Origin: Lachnospiraceae bacterium
Lineage (GTDB): Bacteria > Bacillota > Clostridia > Lachnospirales > Lachnospiraceae
Assembly (NCBI GenBank): GCA_902363555.1
Contig: CABJAM010000005.1
Span: 62,001-126,000, forward strand
DNA: 64,000 nt
Reading direction: 5' to 3'
This document shows positions 52,640-62,199 of this stretch, piece by piece. Below the pieces are notes generated by a model that saw nothing but the letters and a program-made list of their open reading frames with translations, had not been told where the DNA came from and ran no database searches. Made by a program: the position numbers and the translations under genes. Each line of letters starts with the position of its first letter. The first letter of the stretch is position 1.

Positions 52640-54007
52640 TTAATTGCAAAACGAAACTGTAAATTTTACACCTTGCTCTGTGTTTGCCATTTGATATGAA
52701 ATTCCATGATGTTCAAAAATAGTCTTTACAATATACAGTCCCAGGCCGCTGCCGCCTGTGTTGCGATTGTGTGACTTGTCTATCCGATAAAATGGAATAA
52801 ATATCTGCTCCAAATCATTATCCGAGATATGGATACCTGTGTTTTCAACACATAATTCCAAATCTTTTAACGTTATAAAAACTTTAGCATCCTTTGGCGA
52901 ATAAGATACCGCATTGCCTATGATATTGGAAAATGCCTTTACTATTAACTTTTCATCACCTCTATAGTAAAAATCTGGTTGTATGTCTAAAATCATTTCT
53001 ATACCTTTATCTTCGGCAACACCTTGCAGCTTTCTACAACACTTCCGTATCATCTTGCTAATATTTAAAGAGGCCACAGCCATTTTAAAATCGCTACCAC
53101 CCATTCTTGCAGCAGCAATGATTTCCTTTACCAGCTTTTCCATTTCATCAACCGTTTTTAATGAATGCCGCAGATAAGTATCTCTGTCTTTATATTCTCC
53201 AATTTGATATATCATGCCCTCCAATTCGCCCTTAATTACTGTAATTGGTGTCTTCAACTCATGGGAAACAGCAGTAAAAAAATCAACTCTCTGTTTTTCT
53301 TGTTGTTTCTCCTTTTCAATATCGTTCTGCAACTGATTATTGGCTTCTTTCAGACTTGTTAATGCTGCCTCAAGTCTTCCCGACATTTCATTAAGGCTTA
53401 AAGCCAATATTCCAATCTCATCGCTTCGGGATGTATTACATTTCCAAGTCATATCCAGATTCGTCATTCGCTTCGCTACATCGCATATCTCAACTAACGG
53501 TTTTGAAAACGAATGGGAACAGATATATGCACCCATAATAGCTATTAAAATGATGACAACAGCTATGAAAGGCAATAGTTTGAGCAACACATCGTAAGAC
53601 TGCGTGACTGCAATAAATGAAGCCGTTGCATTTATTGCAAACGACTGTCCATTGTAGTCAAATTTTGCAACAGTGCTAAGTGATTTGTCCGATGACGATT
53701 GTCCTTCTGCTGCTGCCATATTTATGGAAAAAATCTCAATCTTATTTGCATCTGTTATTAATACAGAAGCATTATTTTTTATTGAAAAATCGGCAACTTG
53801 CCTCGTGTTTTCCTCAATACCGTTTTGTTCAAGAATGTTTACCAATTCTTGAAAATCTGCTGTAAACTGGCCCTCAAGCTCATTTTGAAAATTTTTGGGT
53901 AAACAACATAATACTAAACTATATATTATGATACAGCATATTACCAACAAGGACATCATACTTAAAAATGTTTTTAGTCCAATGCTTTCCTTAATCTTCC
54001 TTATCAA
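52640..54007 (-). CDS. Sensor histidine kinase
   Basis: A 455-residue kinase: helix (about 12-32), extracytoplasmic sensor (about 33-145), helix (about 147-167), HAMP, coiled coil (about 215-240), then HisKA with His249 in SHELKTPI and HATPase_c with N-box NIIGNAVSYS and G-box GGSGLGLYIV. It would phosphorylate the regulator whose gene overlaps it by 17 bp. It likely senses an antimicrobial or peptide handled by the ABC system. Confidence 0.9.
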   Translation of the reverse strand: MIRKIKESIGLKTFLSMMSLLVICCIIIYSLVLCCLPKNFQNELEGQFTADFQELVNILEQNGIEENTRQVADFSIKNNASVLITDANKIEIFSINMAAAEGQSSSDKSLSTVAKFDYNGQSFAINATASFIAVTQSYDVLLKLLPFIAVVIILIAIMGAYICSHSFSKPLVEICDVAKRMTNLDMTWKCNTSRSDEIGILALSLNEMSGRLEAALTSLKEANNQLQNDIEKEKQQEKQRVDFFTAVSHELKTPITVIKGELEGMIYQIGEYKDRDTYLRHSLKTVDEMEKLVKEIIAAARMGGSDFKMAVASLNISKMIRKCCRKLQGVAEDKGIEMILDIQPDFYYRGDEKLIVKAFSNIIGNAVSYSPKDAKVFITLKDLELCVENTGIHISDNDLEQIFIPFYRIDKSHNRNTGGSGLGLYIVKTIFEHHGISYQMANTEQGVKFTVSFCN

Positions 54008-54668
54008 TTTTATATCCCACCCCTCTGATAGTTTCTATGTAATCAGCACCTAACTTCTTGCGGATATTTTTAATGTGCGTATTGACTATTTTTTCATCTC
54101 CAAAATAATCATAACCCCAGATACTATTCAGCAGATTATCCCTTGAAAATACCCTTCCTTGATTTTCCAGGAAAAGTTTTAAGATTTCAAATTCACGGGC
54201 GGTAAGTGATACGGAACGATTATCAACAAAAACCTCATAACTCTCCGCATTTAATTCAATATCTCTGTATCGTATTATCGTGTCGCTTTTATCATTGTTA
54301 TCGTTTTCTGTTCTACGCAGCACTGCTTCAATACGCCGCACTACTAAAGGCATAGAAAAAGGCTTTGTAATATAATCGTCTGCCAGTGCGTCAAAACCTT
54401 TCATCTGGTTGTCATCGTCATCAAGAGCTGTAAGCATAATAATAGGTGTTTTTGTTTCTTTCCTCAATATCTCACATACTGCAAACCCGTCAATCTTTGG
54501 AAGCATTAAATCAAGCAGTACCAAATCCGGAGGATGCTTATGAAATTTAGCAATGCCTTCTACACCATCACTTGCCACTACAATCGTGTAGCCCTCGTTC
54601 TCAAGAAAGGCTTTAATAATATTTTGAATAGATGTTTCATCCTCTATAATTAGAATTGTTTTATCCAA
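53991..54668 (-). CDS. OmpR-family response regulator
   Basis: A 225-residue regulator: receiver domain with phospho-acceptor Asp53 (LLDLMLP) and a C-terminal winged helix (VSLTAREFEILKLFLENQGRVFSRDNLLNSIW). The start is a TTG at 54668 with GGAGG 8 bp upstream; an upstream TTG (54683) precedes that site. It probably binds the 11-bp direct repeats before its own gene and before the ABC operon. Confidence 0.9.
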   Translation of the reverse strand: MDKTILIIEDETSIQNIIKAFLENEGYTIVVASDGVEGIAKFHKHPPDLVLLDLMLPKIDGFAVCEILRKETKTPIIMLTALDDDDNQMKGFDALADDYITKPFSMPLVVRRIEAVLRRTENDNNDKSDTIIRYRDIELNAESYEVFVDNRSVSLTAREFEILKLFLENQGRVFSRDNLLNSIWGYDYFGDEKIVNTHIKNIRKKLGADYIETIRGVGYKIDKED

Positions 54669-54703
54669 TATAGACACCTCCAATATAAGGTTAGCATATA
54701 AAT

Positions 54704-54725
54704 GTGGAGTTTCGGTGGAGTTTAA
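54704..54725. promoter_or_regulatory. Direct repeat, candidate response-regulator site before its own gene
   Basis: GTGGAGTTTCG and GTGGAGTTTAA in tandem with an 11-bp period, in the same orientation as the pair at 52550-52571. Confidence 0.7.
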
Positions 54726-54817
54726 TCGAATTTATTCAGTATTCCTCCAAATTCCGATTACACTATAAATTATAGGTATGTCAGCACCCAAATTCAAATC
54801 TACAAATCGGGACAAAT

Positions 54818-54853
54818 AATAGGCGTATCACTATTTCTAGTGATACGCCTATC
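54818..54853 (-). terminator. Terminator of ppdK
   Basis: ATAGGCGTATCACT and AGTGATACGCCTAT form a 14-bp perfect stem with a 6-nt loop, followed on the minus strand by ATTATTTGT. It lies 45 bp after the ppdK stop. Confidence 0.75.
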
Positions 54854-54897
54854 CTGCCTGTTCAAAACCAAGCGGTAATTCAAAGGAAAGAGAACTC

Positions 54898-57525
54898 CTA
54901 CTTATTATTGATAGCAGCCTGTGCAGCAGCCAAACGAGCGATAGGAATACGGAATGGTGAGCAGGATACGTAGTCTAAGCCAATCTTATGGCAGAATTCT
55001 ACGGAGCTTGGGTCACCGCCGTGCTCGCCGCAAATACCGATATGCAGGCTTGGGTTCACCGGTTTGCCTAATTTGATGGTCATTTCCATCAGCTTGCCAA
55101 CACCTGTCTGGTCAAGCTTAGCAAATGGATCATTTTCAAAGATCTTAGCATCATAGTAAGCATCCAGAAACTTACCGGCATCATCACGGGAGAAGCCGTA
55201 AGTCATCTGTGTCAGGTCGTTTGTACCGAAGCAGAAGAAATCAGCTTCTTTAGCGATATCATCCGCTGTAAGGGCAGCTCTTGGGATTTCGATCATCGTA
55301 CCAACTTCGTACTTGATGCTGCTTCCGGCTGCTGCGATCTCAGCGTCTGCTGTCTCTACAACAAACTTCTTAACATATTTAAGCTCTTTTACATCGCCGA
55401 TCAAAGGAATCATAATCTCAGGGCAAACATTCCAGTCCGGATGAGCCTTGGCAACATTAATTGCTGCACGGATCACAGCCTTTGTCTGCATTTTAGCGAT
55501 TTCAGGATAGGTCACAGCCAGACGGCATCCACGATGACCCATCATCGGGTTGAACTCATGGAGAGATTCAATAATGTTCTTGATCTGCTCAACAGATTTG
55601 CCCTGAGCGTCAGCAAGCTTCTTGATATCTTCTTCCTCGGTAGGAACAAATTCATGGAGTGGCGGATCCAGGAAACGGATAGTTACCGGATTGCCTTCAA
55701 GAGCTTCGTAAAGGGCTTCAAAGTCACCCTGCTGAACCGGAAGGATCTTCTCAAGAGCAGCTTCTCTCTCTTCAACAGTATCTGCACAGATCATTTCACG
55801 GAAAGCTTCAATTCTGTCGCCTTCAAAGAACATATGCTCTGTACGGCAAAGGCCGATACCTTCAGCGCCCAGCTCGCGGGCTTTCTTTGCATCGGAAGGA
55901 GTATCTGCATTTGTACGAACCTTCAGGACTCTGTATTTGTCAGCCCAGCTCATAATTCTGCCGAATTCGCCAGCGATGGTAGCGTCTACGGTAGGAATCT
56001 GGCCGTCATAAATCTTACCTGTGGAACCATCCAGGGATAACCAGTCACCTTCATGGTATTCTTTGCCGGCAAGAACGAACTTCTTGTTTGCTTCATCCAT
56101 AGCGATATCGGAGCAGCCGGATACACAGCATGTACCCATACCACGGGCAACAACGGCTGCATGGCTTGTCATACCGCCGCGGACAGTGAGGATACCCTGT
56201 GCGGACTTCATACCTTCGATATCTTCCGGAGATGTCTCAAGGCGGACAAGGATTACCTTCTCGCCTCTGGCAGCCCATGCTTTAGCGTCTTCAGCAGTGA
56301 AAACGATCTTACCGCAGGCAGCGCCAGGAGATGCAGCAAGTGCCTTTGCAACAGGCTCTGTGCTCTTTAAAGCGGCAGCGTCAAACTGAGGATGAAGTAA
56401 TGTATCAAGGTTACGCGGATCGATCATAGCTACAGCCTTTTCTTCAGTGATCATGCCTTCATCAACTAAATCGCAGGCGATCTTTAAAGCTGCCTGAGCT
56501 GTTCTCTTACCGTTACGTGTCTGTAACATGTAAAGCTTTCTGTCCTCGATGGTAAATTCCATATCCTGCATATCTCTGTAATGGTTTTCCAGAGTATCGC
56601 AGATACCTACGAACTGCTCGTAAACTTCAGGCATAACCTCTTTTAACTGAGCAATCTTCTGAGGTGTACGAACGCCGGCTACAACATCCTCGCCCTGTGC
56701 GTTCATAAGGAACTCGCCCATGAGCTTCTTCTCGCCGGTGGCCGGGTCACGGGTAAATGCAACACCTGTACCGGAGGTTTCGCCCATGTTACCAAATGCC
56801 ATCATCTGTACGTTTACAGCAGTACCCCAGGAATATGGGATATCGTTGTCACGACGATATACGTTGGCACGTGGGTTGTCCCAGGAACGGAATACGGCTT
56901 TGATAGCTTCCATCAACTGAACCTTCGGATCTGTTGGGAAATCAGCGCCGATTTTTTCTTTATATTCAGCCTTGAACTGATTTGCAAGCTCTTTTAAGTC
57001 ATCAGCGGTCAGGTCAACGTCCTGTGTCACGCCTTTTTCTTCTTTCATCTTGTCGATCAGCTCTTCAAAATATTTCTTACCAACTTCCATAACTACGTCG
57101 GAGAACATCTGGATAAATCTTCTGTAGCAATCCCAGGCCCAACGGGGATTTCCGGATTTTTCAGCAAGAACCTCAACAACTTCTTCATTTAAACCAAGGT
57201 TAAGGATGGTATCCATCATACCAGGCATGGAAGCTCTGGCACCGGAACGTACGGAAACAAGTAATGGATTTTCTGTATCACCGAATTTCTTGCCGGTGAT
57301 CTCTTCCATCTTGCCGATACTTTCCATAATCTGAGCATTGATTTCGTCATTGATCTTTTCGCCATCTTCATAGTACTGTGTACAAGCTTCAGTAGTGATC
57401 GTGAAGCCCTGTGGCACCGGAAGACCTAAATTTGTCATTTCTGCAAGGTTTGCACCCTTACCACCAAGAAGGTTTCTCATGCTGGCGTCGCCTTCTTTAA
57501 ACAAATAAACCCATTTCTTAGCCAT
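54898..57525 (-). CDS. ppdK: Pyruvate, phosphate dikinase
   Basis: An 875-residue enzyme that interconverts pyruvate, ATP and phosphate with phosphoenolpyruvate, AMP and pyrophosphate. The phospho-carrier His455 is in GGMTSHAAV, the same number as in the well-studied clostridial enzyme. The N-terminal ATP-grasp domain (KGANLAEM) and the C-terminal PEP barrel (GICGEHGGDP) are complete. The ATG at 57525 has AGGAGG upstream; the longer frame to 57633 is 5' leader. Confidence 0.97.
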   Translation of the reverse strand: MAKKWVYLFKEGDASMRNLLGGKGANLAEMTNLGLPVPQGFTITTEACTQYYEDGEKINDEINAQIMESIGKMEEITGKKFGDTENPLLVSVRSGARASMPGMMDTILNLGLNEEVVEVLAEKSGNPRWAWDCYRRFIQMFSDVVMEVGKKYFEELIDKMKEEKGVTQDVDLTADDLKELANQFKAEYKEKIGADFPTDPKVQLMEAIKAVFRSWDNPRANVYRRDNDIPYSWGTAVNVQMMAFGNMGETSGTGVAFTRDPATGEKKLMGEFLMNAQGEDVVAGVRTPQKIAQLKEVMPEVYEQFVGICDTLENHYRDMQDMEFTIEDRKLYMLQTRNGKRTAQAALKIACDLVDEGMITEEKAVAMIDPRNLDTLLHPQFDAAALKSTEPVAKALAASPGAACGKIVFTAEDAKAWAARGEKVILVRLETSPEDIEGMKSAQGILTVRGGMTSHAAVVARGMGTCCVSGCSDIAMDEANKKFVLAGKEYHEGDWLSLDGSTGKIYDGQIPTVDATIAGEFGRIMSWADKYRVLKVRTNADTPSDAKKARELGAEGIGLCRTEHMFFEGDRIEAFREMICADTVEEREAALEKILPVQQGDFEALYEALEGNPVTIRFLDPPLHEFVPTEEEDIKKLADAQGKSVEQIKNIIESLHEFNPMMGHRGCRLAVTYPEIAKMQTKAVIRAAINVAKAHPDWNVCPEIMIPLIGDVKELKYVKKFVVETADAEIAAAGSSIKYEVGTMIEIPRAALTADDIAKEADFFCFGTNDLTQMTYGFSRDDAGKFLDAYYDAKIFENDPFAKLDQTGVGKLMEMTIKLGKPVNPSLHIGICGEHGGDPSSVEFCHKIGLDYVSCSPFRIPIARLAAAQAAINNK

Positions 57526-57691
57526 TTGTTTGATTCCTCCTAAAATGTATTTTGTTTTTAATATATGGTCACCCAATTTTTTCAGATTCATACATAATCT
57601 GGAAAATAAAGTGAACACATAGTATAACCACATGTTATTATTTCAATTTCTTTGCATCAAGCAAGAACGCCCTAATAACTGCGTCGCTGAT

Positions 57692-57721
57692 ATTATAACA
57701 TAAATTGGGTATGATTTTCAA
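57692..57721 (-). promoter_or_regulatory. ppdK promoter
   Basis: On the minus strand TTGAAA (57716-57721) and TATAAT (57692-57697) are 18 bp apart, leaving a leader of about 160 nt. Nothing else stands out in the gap 57526-57864 apart from AT-rich sequence. Confidence 0.6.
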
Positions 57722-57864
57722 ACTGTTTTTTGTACATTTTTGTATATATTTTTAATAGAATTATTGTGTACTTAGTATATTGAAGATATATCTGATTTTT
57801 AATGTAGCATTTTCTGAGATTGTAAATATATTATCTTAATATTAGTCATTATACAGAGGTCCAT

Positions 57865-58512
57865 ATGCAAACAATTCTCAAGCAAATACGCAAGGACACT
57901 ATGTTCTATAACACCATTCCCGTATTTGTCTATACCATCAGCTACCCAGCCTTTACCTCCACCTGCAACTCAGATGCGGCAAAACATATTACTGGCTACT
58001 ATGAACTGGCGTCAAAAAGCTGCGAGACCTACTGCCGCACAGTTCTCTATCCCCAGGCCGTGGAATCCGCAAAATATATTGGCCCCGGACAGCCATTCAA
58101 TTATTACGAAGTGTATGTGGATTATAAAATAACCTATAATCAAAAATGTATCACAAGTCTTTATATAGAAAGCTATACCTACATGGGCGGCGCTCATGGT
58201 GAAACAAAACGCACCTCCGATACGTGGAGCTTTAAGACCGGCACCCGGCTGGATTTAAACGATGTTTATCCATTAGATCCGGGCGCCCTGGACCAGCTAA
58301 AAGACGGCATCCGCCAGCAGATCACAAAACGACTGAAGGAAAATCCTGGTTCCTATTTTGATGATTATGCGGAACTTTTGCATCAATCCTTTAACCCTCA
58401 GAGCTTTTATCTGCTCCCCGGCCATTTTGCCATCTATTATCAGCAGTATGAAATTGCCCCATATTCTACGGGATTACCAGAATTTATATTTCCACTAAGC
58501 AATGCCAAATAA
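57865..58512 (+). CDS. DUF3298-type (RsiV-like) protein
   Basis: A 215-residue protein. The pattern YMGGAHGET and FKTGTRLDLNDVY is typical of the DUF3298/DUF4163 fold seen in the lysozyme-sensing anti-sigma factor RsiV. It has no signal peptide or membrane helix, so it looks like a cytosolic stand-alone version. AGAGG precedes the ATG. Gene is alone on the plus strand, converging on the MATE gene. Confidence 0.75.
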   Translation: MQTILKQIRKDTMFYNTIPVFVYTISYPAFTSTCNSDAAKHITGYYELASKSCETYCRTVLYPQAVESAKYIGPGQPFNYYEVYVDYKITYNQKCITSLYIESYTYMGGAHGETKRTSDTWSFKTGTRLDLNDVYPLDPGALDQLKDGIRQQITKRLKENPGSYFDDYAELLHQSFNPQSFYLLPGHFAIYYQQYEIAPYSTGLPEFIFPLSNAK

Positions 58513-58519
58513 TTTTATG

Positions 58520-58547
58520 AAACAGTTCCGAAATAACGAACTGTTGG
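58520..58547. repeat. Short palindromic repeat between convergent genes
   Basis: AACAGTTC and GAACTGTT form a perfect 8-bp stem. It belongs to the dispersed hairpin family and may end transcription from both sides. Confidence 0.55.
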
Positions 58548-58567
58548 CGCACACCATGTACACGCCG

Positions 58568-59953
58568 CTACACCCGATCCCGGGGATGATCCTTCCATAT
58601 GACCTTGCGCACGCGCAGCAAAAAGCAGGCGACGCGGAAGATCCAGTCAATGACCATAGCGATCCACACACCGATCACCCCGTAGCCCATAACCACGCCA
58701 AATATATAGCTGAATCCCAACCGGAACGCACACATGGAAAATATGGAGATAGCCATGGGAAAACGCACGTCATTGGCCGCCCTGAGGGCATTGGGCATCG
58801 TAAAGCTGGCGGGCCACAGTACCATAGCGCAGCCGTTATGTATGCAGATCAGCGTAAATGTGATCCGATAAGTTTCCGGCGAAAGATTATAAATCTGCAA
58901 TATCCATGGCAGAGCGATAAATAAACAGATATTCAGCCCCCACATGATCATATATGTGAGCTTCATAAGCTTTTTCAGGTAATAGCGGACCTGTTCAAAA
59001 TCCCCCGCCCCGACGCACTGTCCGATCACCGTCACCAGTGCCAGGCCCATGGCCTGACCCGGAAGAATGCCAAAGGCGTCCAGATTATTGGCCACCGCAT
59101 TGGCGGCGATCTGAGCCGTGCCAAAGCCGGAGATCATACTCACGAGAAGAACTCTACCCAGTTGGAAAAAACTGTTTTCCAGACTGCTCGGTATGCCAAT
59201 GGCCAGAATCCTTTTAATCATTCGGAAGTCGATTTTAAACCGCAGCAGCTTTTCAATATAGATCGTCTGCCCCTTCCGGTGTAAAAGCACCATGACGATC
59301 ACTGCCGCCACAGCCCGGGATATCGTGGAGGACATGGCCACACCATCGGCCCCCCGGTGAAAGCCGAACACAAATACCGCATTGCCGGCAATATTGATCA
59401 CATTCATAAGTGCCGACGTATACATGGATATTTTAGAATTTCCCTGCGCCCTGTAAAGGGCGGCGCCGGCGTTATAAACAGCGATAAATGGATAGGAAAA
59501 TGCGGAAATCAAAAAGTAGATCATCGCGCTGTCCATCACGGCGGCGTCCGTATCGCCAAACAGGACGTTTAGCAGCGGGCCGCGCCACAGGCAGACGACG
59601 AGCATCATCACAATACCCATAAAGGCCGTGATGTAAATGAGCTGATTGGCCGCCTTTCTGGCCCGGTCGCTGTCTTTTGCACCCACAAGCTGGGCCGCCA
59701 CCACCGCGCCTCCGGTAGCCAGCGCGGCAAAAATATTAATGATCAGAACATTGATCAAATCTACAAGGGCCACGCCGGATACGGCCGTCTCCCCGGCCGA
59801 GGATACCATCATAATATCCGCCATACCAACCATGACAGCAAGAAGCTGTTCGATCAGCAGCGGTACGATCAGCTTCTTTAAATCCACGCTGCTGAATATA
59901 AGCTTCTGCTGCGGCAGAACTGTCTTACTTTTACTTAAACTAAACATGTTCAT
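58568..59953 (-). CDS. MATE family efflux transporter
   Basis: A 461-residue protein with about 12 helices and the MATE layout (LIVPLLIEQLLAVMVGMADIMMVSS; second half LENSFFQLGRVLLVSMISGFGT). It is more distant from the MATE at 8187 and likely has another substrate. The ATG at 59953 or 59947 follows AGGTGG. It is on the same strand as glyS, separated by 77 bp with a palindromic repeat. Confidence 0.85.
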   Translation of the reverse strand: MNMFSLSKSKTVLPQQKLIFSSVDLKKLIVPLLIEQLLAVMVGMADIMMVSSAGETAVSGVALVDLINVLIINIFAALATGGAVVAAQLVGAKDSDRARKAANQLIYITAFMGIVMMLVVCLWRGPLLNVLFGDTDAAVMDSAMIYFLISAFSYPFIAVYNAGAALYRAQGNSKISMYTSALMNVINIAGNAVFVFGFHRGADGVAMSSTISRAVAAVIVMVLLHRKGQTIYIEKLLRFKIDFRMIKRILAIGIPSSLENSFFQLGRVLLVSMISGFGTAQIAANAVANNLDAFGILPGQAMGLALVTVIGQCVGAGDFEQVRYYLKKLMKLTYMIMWGLNICLFIALPWILQIYNLSPETYRITFTLICIHNGCAMVLWPASFTMPNALRAANDVRFPMAISIFSMCAFRLGFSYIFGVVMGYGVIGVWIAMVIDWIFRVACFLLRVRKVIWKDHPRDRV

Positions 59954-59984
59954 CCACCTTAAAACGCCCCATCACAGCAGGTGC

Positions 59985-60015
59985 GGCAACCGTTCCAACA
60001 AACTGAACGGTTACC
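59985..60015. repeat. Short palindromic repeat after glyS
   Basis: AACCGTTC and GAACGGTT pair around CAACAAACT. It is a close relative of 3864-3894 and may act as the glyS end signal. Confidence 0.55.
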
Positions 60016-60030
60016 GTATACTTCCTGGAA

Positions 60031-61419
60031 TTAAAACGCCAGGCGTTCATCCAGGTAGCTTTCCAGCGCTTCAATTTTAATACGCACCTGCTCCATCGTA
60101 TCTCTGTCGCGAACCGTTACGCAGCCATCGGTTTCCGTCTCAAAATCGTAGGTAACACAAAACGGCGTACCGATCTCATCCTGGCGGCGGTAGCGCTTGC
60201 CGATATTGCCGCGGTCATCGTACTCACAGTTATACTTTTTGGAAAGATCCATGTAGATTTTTTCCGCACCCTCGCCCAGCTTTTTGGACAATGGCAGCAC
60301 GCCCACCTTCACCGGTGCCAGTGCCGGATGGAAATGAAGCACAGTTCTCACATCGCCCTCTCCGATTTCCTCCTCGTCATATGCACCGCACAAAAAGGCC
60401 AGAACAACGCGGTCTGCGCCGAGAGACGGCTCAATAACATAGGGGATATATTTTTCCTTTTTAGCATCATCAAAATAGGACATATCCTCGCCGGATACAT
60501 TCTGGTGCTGTGTCAGGTCGTAATTTGTACGGTCAGCAATTCCCCACAGCTCGCCCCAGCCAAAGGGGAACAAAAATTCAATATCGGACGTGGCCTTGGA
60601 ATAGAAGGAAAGCTCCTCCTGATCATGGTCGCGCACACGCATCTCTTCTTCTTTCATGCCCAGGGATGTCAGCCAGTCAATACAAAACTGCTTCCAGTAA
60701 GCAAACCATTCCAGATCAGTGTCCGGCTCGCAGAAAAACTCCAGCTCCATCTGTTCAAACTCGCGGGTACGGAACGTAAAGTTACCCGGAGTGATCTCAT
60801 TACGGAACGATTTACCGATCTGGCCAATACCGAACGGAATCTTTTTGCGGGATGTTCTCTGTACATTTTTGAAATTGACAAATATACCCTGAGCGGTTTC
60901 CGGTCTTAAATAGACTGTATTTTTAGCATCCTCAGTAACACCCTGGAATGTTTTAAACATCAGGTTAAACTGACGGATATCGGTAAAATTATGCTTGCCG
61001 CAGGACGGACATGGAACATTATTTTCCTCGATAAAGCTGGTCATCTGTTCATTGGTCCAGGCATCCACAGAGCCCTCCAGAGCCATACCGTGGGCCTCCA
61101 TATAATCCTCGATCAGCTTGTCCGCGCGGAAACGCTCGTGGCACTCCTTACAATCCATTAAAGGATCGGAAAAGCTGCCCAGATGGCCGGAAGCCACCCA
61201 TGTCTGCGGATTCATAAGGATCGCACAGTCCACACCTACATTATAAGGGCTTTCCTGGATGAATTTTTTCCACCAGGCGCGCTTTACGTTATTTTTAAGC
61301 TCAACACCAAGATTACCATAATCCCATGTATTCGCCAGACCGCCGTAAATCTCCGAGCCCGGATATACAAAACCTCTGGCCTTGGCCAGTGCAACAATCT
61401 TTTCCATTGTCTTTTCCAT
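60031..61419 (-). CDS. glyS: Glycyl-tRNA synthetase, dimeric class II type
   Basis: A 462-residue single-chain enzyme (alpha2 type). The N-terminal FVYPGSEIYGGLANTWDYGNLG and motif 2/3 regions (FRNEITPGNFTFRTREFEQMELEFF; EPSLGADRVVLAFL) are clear, and a C-terminal anticodon-binding domain follows. A Zn-type Cys cluster (about 95-145; CKECHERFR, PCPSCGKHN) is present. GAGG is upstream of the ATG. Next to the recO-era block, as in many Clostridia. Confidence 0.96.
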   Translation of the reverse strand: MEKTMEKIVALAKARGFVYPGSEIYGGLANTWDYGNLGVELKNNVKRAWWKKFIQESPYNVGVDCAILMNPQTWVASGHLGSFSDPLMDCKECHERFRADKLIEDYMEAHGMALEGSVDAWTNEQMTSFIEENNVPCPSCGKHNFTDIRQFNLMFKTFQGVTEDAKNTVYLRPETAQGIFVNFKNVQRTSRKKIPFGIGQIGKSFRNEITPGNFTFRTREFEQMELEFFCEPDTDLEWFAYWKQFCIDWLTSLGMKEEEMRVRDHDQEELSFYSKATSDIEFLFPFGWGELWGIADRTNYDLTQHQNVSGEDMSYFDDAKKEKYIPYVIEPSLGADRVVLAFLCGAYDEEEIGEGDVRTVLHFHPALAPVKVGVLPLSKKLGEGAEKIYMDLSKKYNCEYDDRGNIGKRYRRQDEIGTPFCVTYDFETETDGCVTVRDRDTMEQVRIKIEALESYLDERLAF

Positions 61420-61458
61420 GTCTTTTCTACCTCACACTTGTTTCAATTTTTATGTAGG

Positions 61459-61482
61459 AAGCCGGAAAGCTTACCGGCTCCA
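61459..61482 (-). terminator. Hairpin after the lipoprotein gene
   Basis: GAGCCGGT and TCCGGCTTC pair with a 6-nt loop, directly after the lipoprotein stop. There is no strong T-run, so it may only partly separate it from glyS. Confidence 0.5.
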
Positions 61483-61485
61483 AAT

Positions 61486-62097
61486 TTATTTATATACAAT
61501 CACGGCCGGCGTGCTGTCGCACTTAGCCGTAGATTTATCCGTAACGGTCACGTTTTCGCTGACGTAAGCGATTTTTCCGGACACAGCCACCTGCAGCGGC
61601 GAATAAATGACAACTGCCTGATAGTCCTCCGGCTTTTCCACAGCGGACCAGGCCCCGATACTCTCACCTTTTTCATCCTTAAAGCCAAGCGCCCTGGCAT
61701 CTGCTGACAGCTCGGATGCTTTCACACAGTCCAGACTTGCATTATTAAAATCACGGTATGCCTGAGCATCGGCATATTTAAGCACCACGCGGGCACTGCC
61801 GTCCTTGACCTTGATCGTATCGACCGTGACAACCTTGTCTTTTTCCTTGCCGGACGCTGACGGATGCTGTCCATTATACCCGTCGACCTCCGCGTTTACA
61901 AACGACTCCAGAGCTTCCTGGGTATAGTAATCCTCTCCAAAGCTTTCAACACTGACCTCCGTCACGCTGCCATCCTTGTTGATCACCAGTGTATTTTCCG
62001 TAAATTTGGATACGTCGATATTTCCTCCGCAGCCGGTCACACTCAGTGTGAGTACTGCCGCCAGTATCAGCGCCGCGCATTTTCTGCCTATGGTCAT
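61486..62097 (-). CDS. Putative lipoprotein
   Basis: A 203-residue protein with a signal peptide (MTIGRKCAALILAAVLTLSV) and lipid Cys in VTGCGG, followed by an exported domain of about 180 residues. I know of no function. Similar lipoproteins are commonly found between recO and glyS in Lachnospiraceae. GGAGG lies upstream of the ATG. Confidence 0.75.
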   Translation of the reverse strand: MTIGRKCAALILAAVLTLSVTGCGGNIDVSKFTENTLVINKDGSVTEVSVESFGEDYYTQEALESFVNAEVDGYNGQHPSASGKEKDKVVTVDTIKVKDGSARVVLKYADAQAYRDFNNASLDCVKASELSADARALGFKDEKGESIGAWSAVEKPEDYQAVVIYSPLQVAVSGKIAYVSENVTVTDKSTAKCDSTPAVIVYK

Positions 62098-62199
62098 CGG
62101 CCTGCCTCCTGTCTTAATATTTCCGGCCAGGTTCTATGCCGGACTTTTATTATTGTAGCGTTTCTTTCATAGATTTTCAACACATTTCTACGGTTTTAT

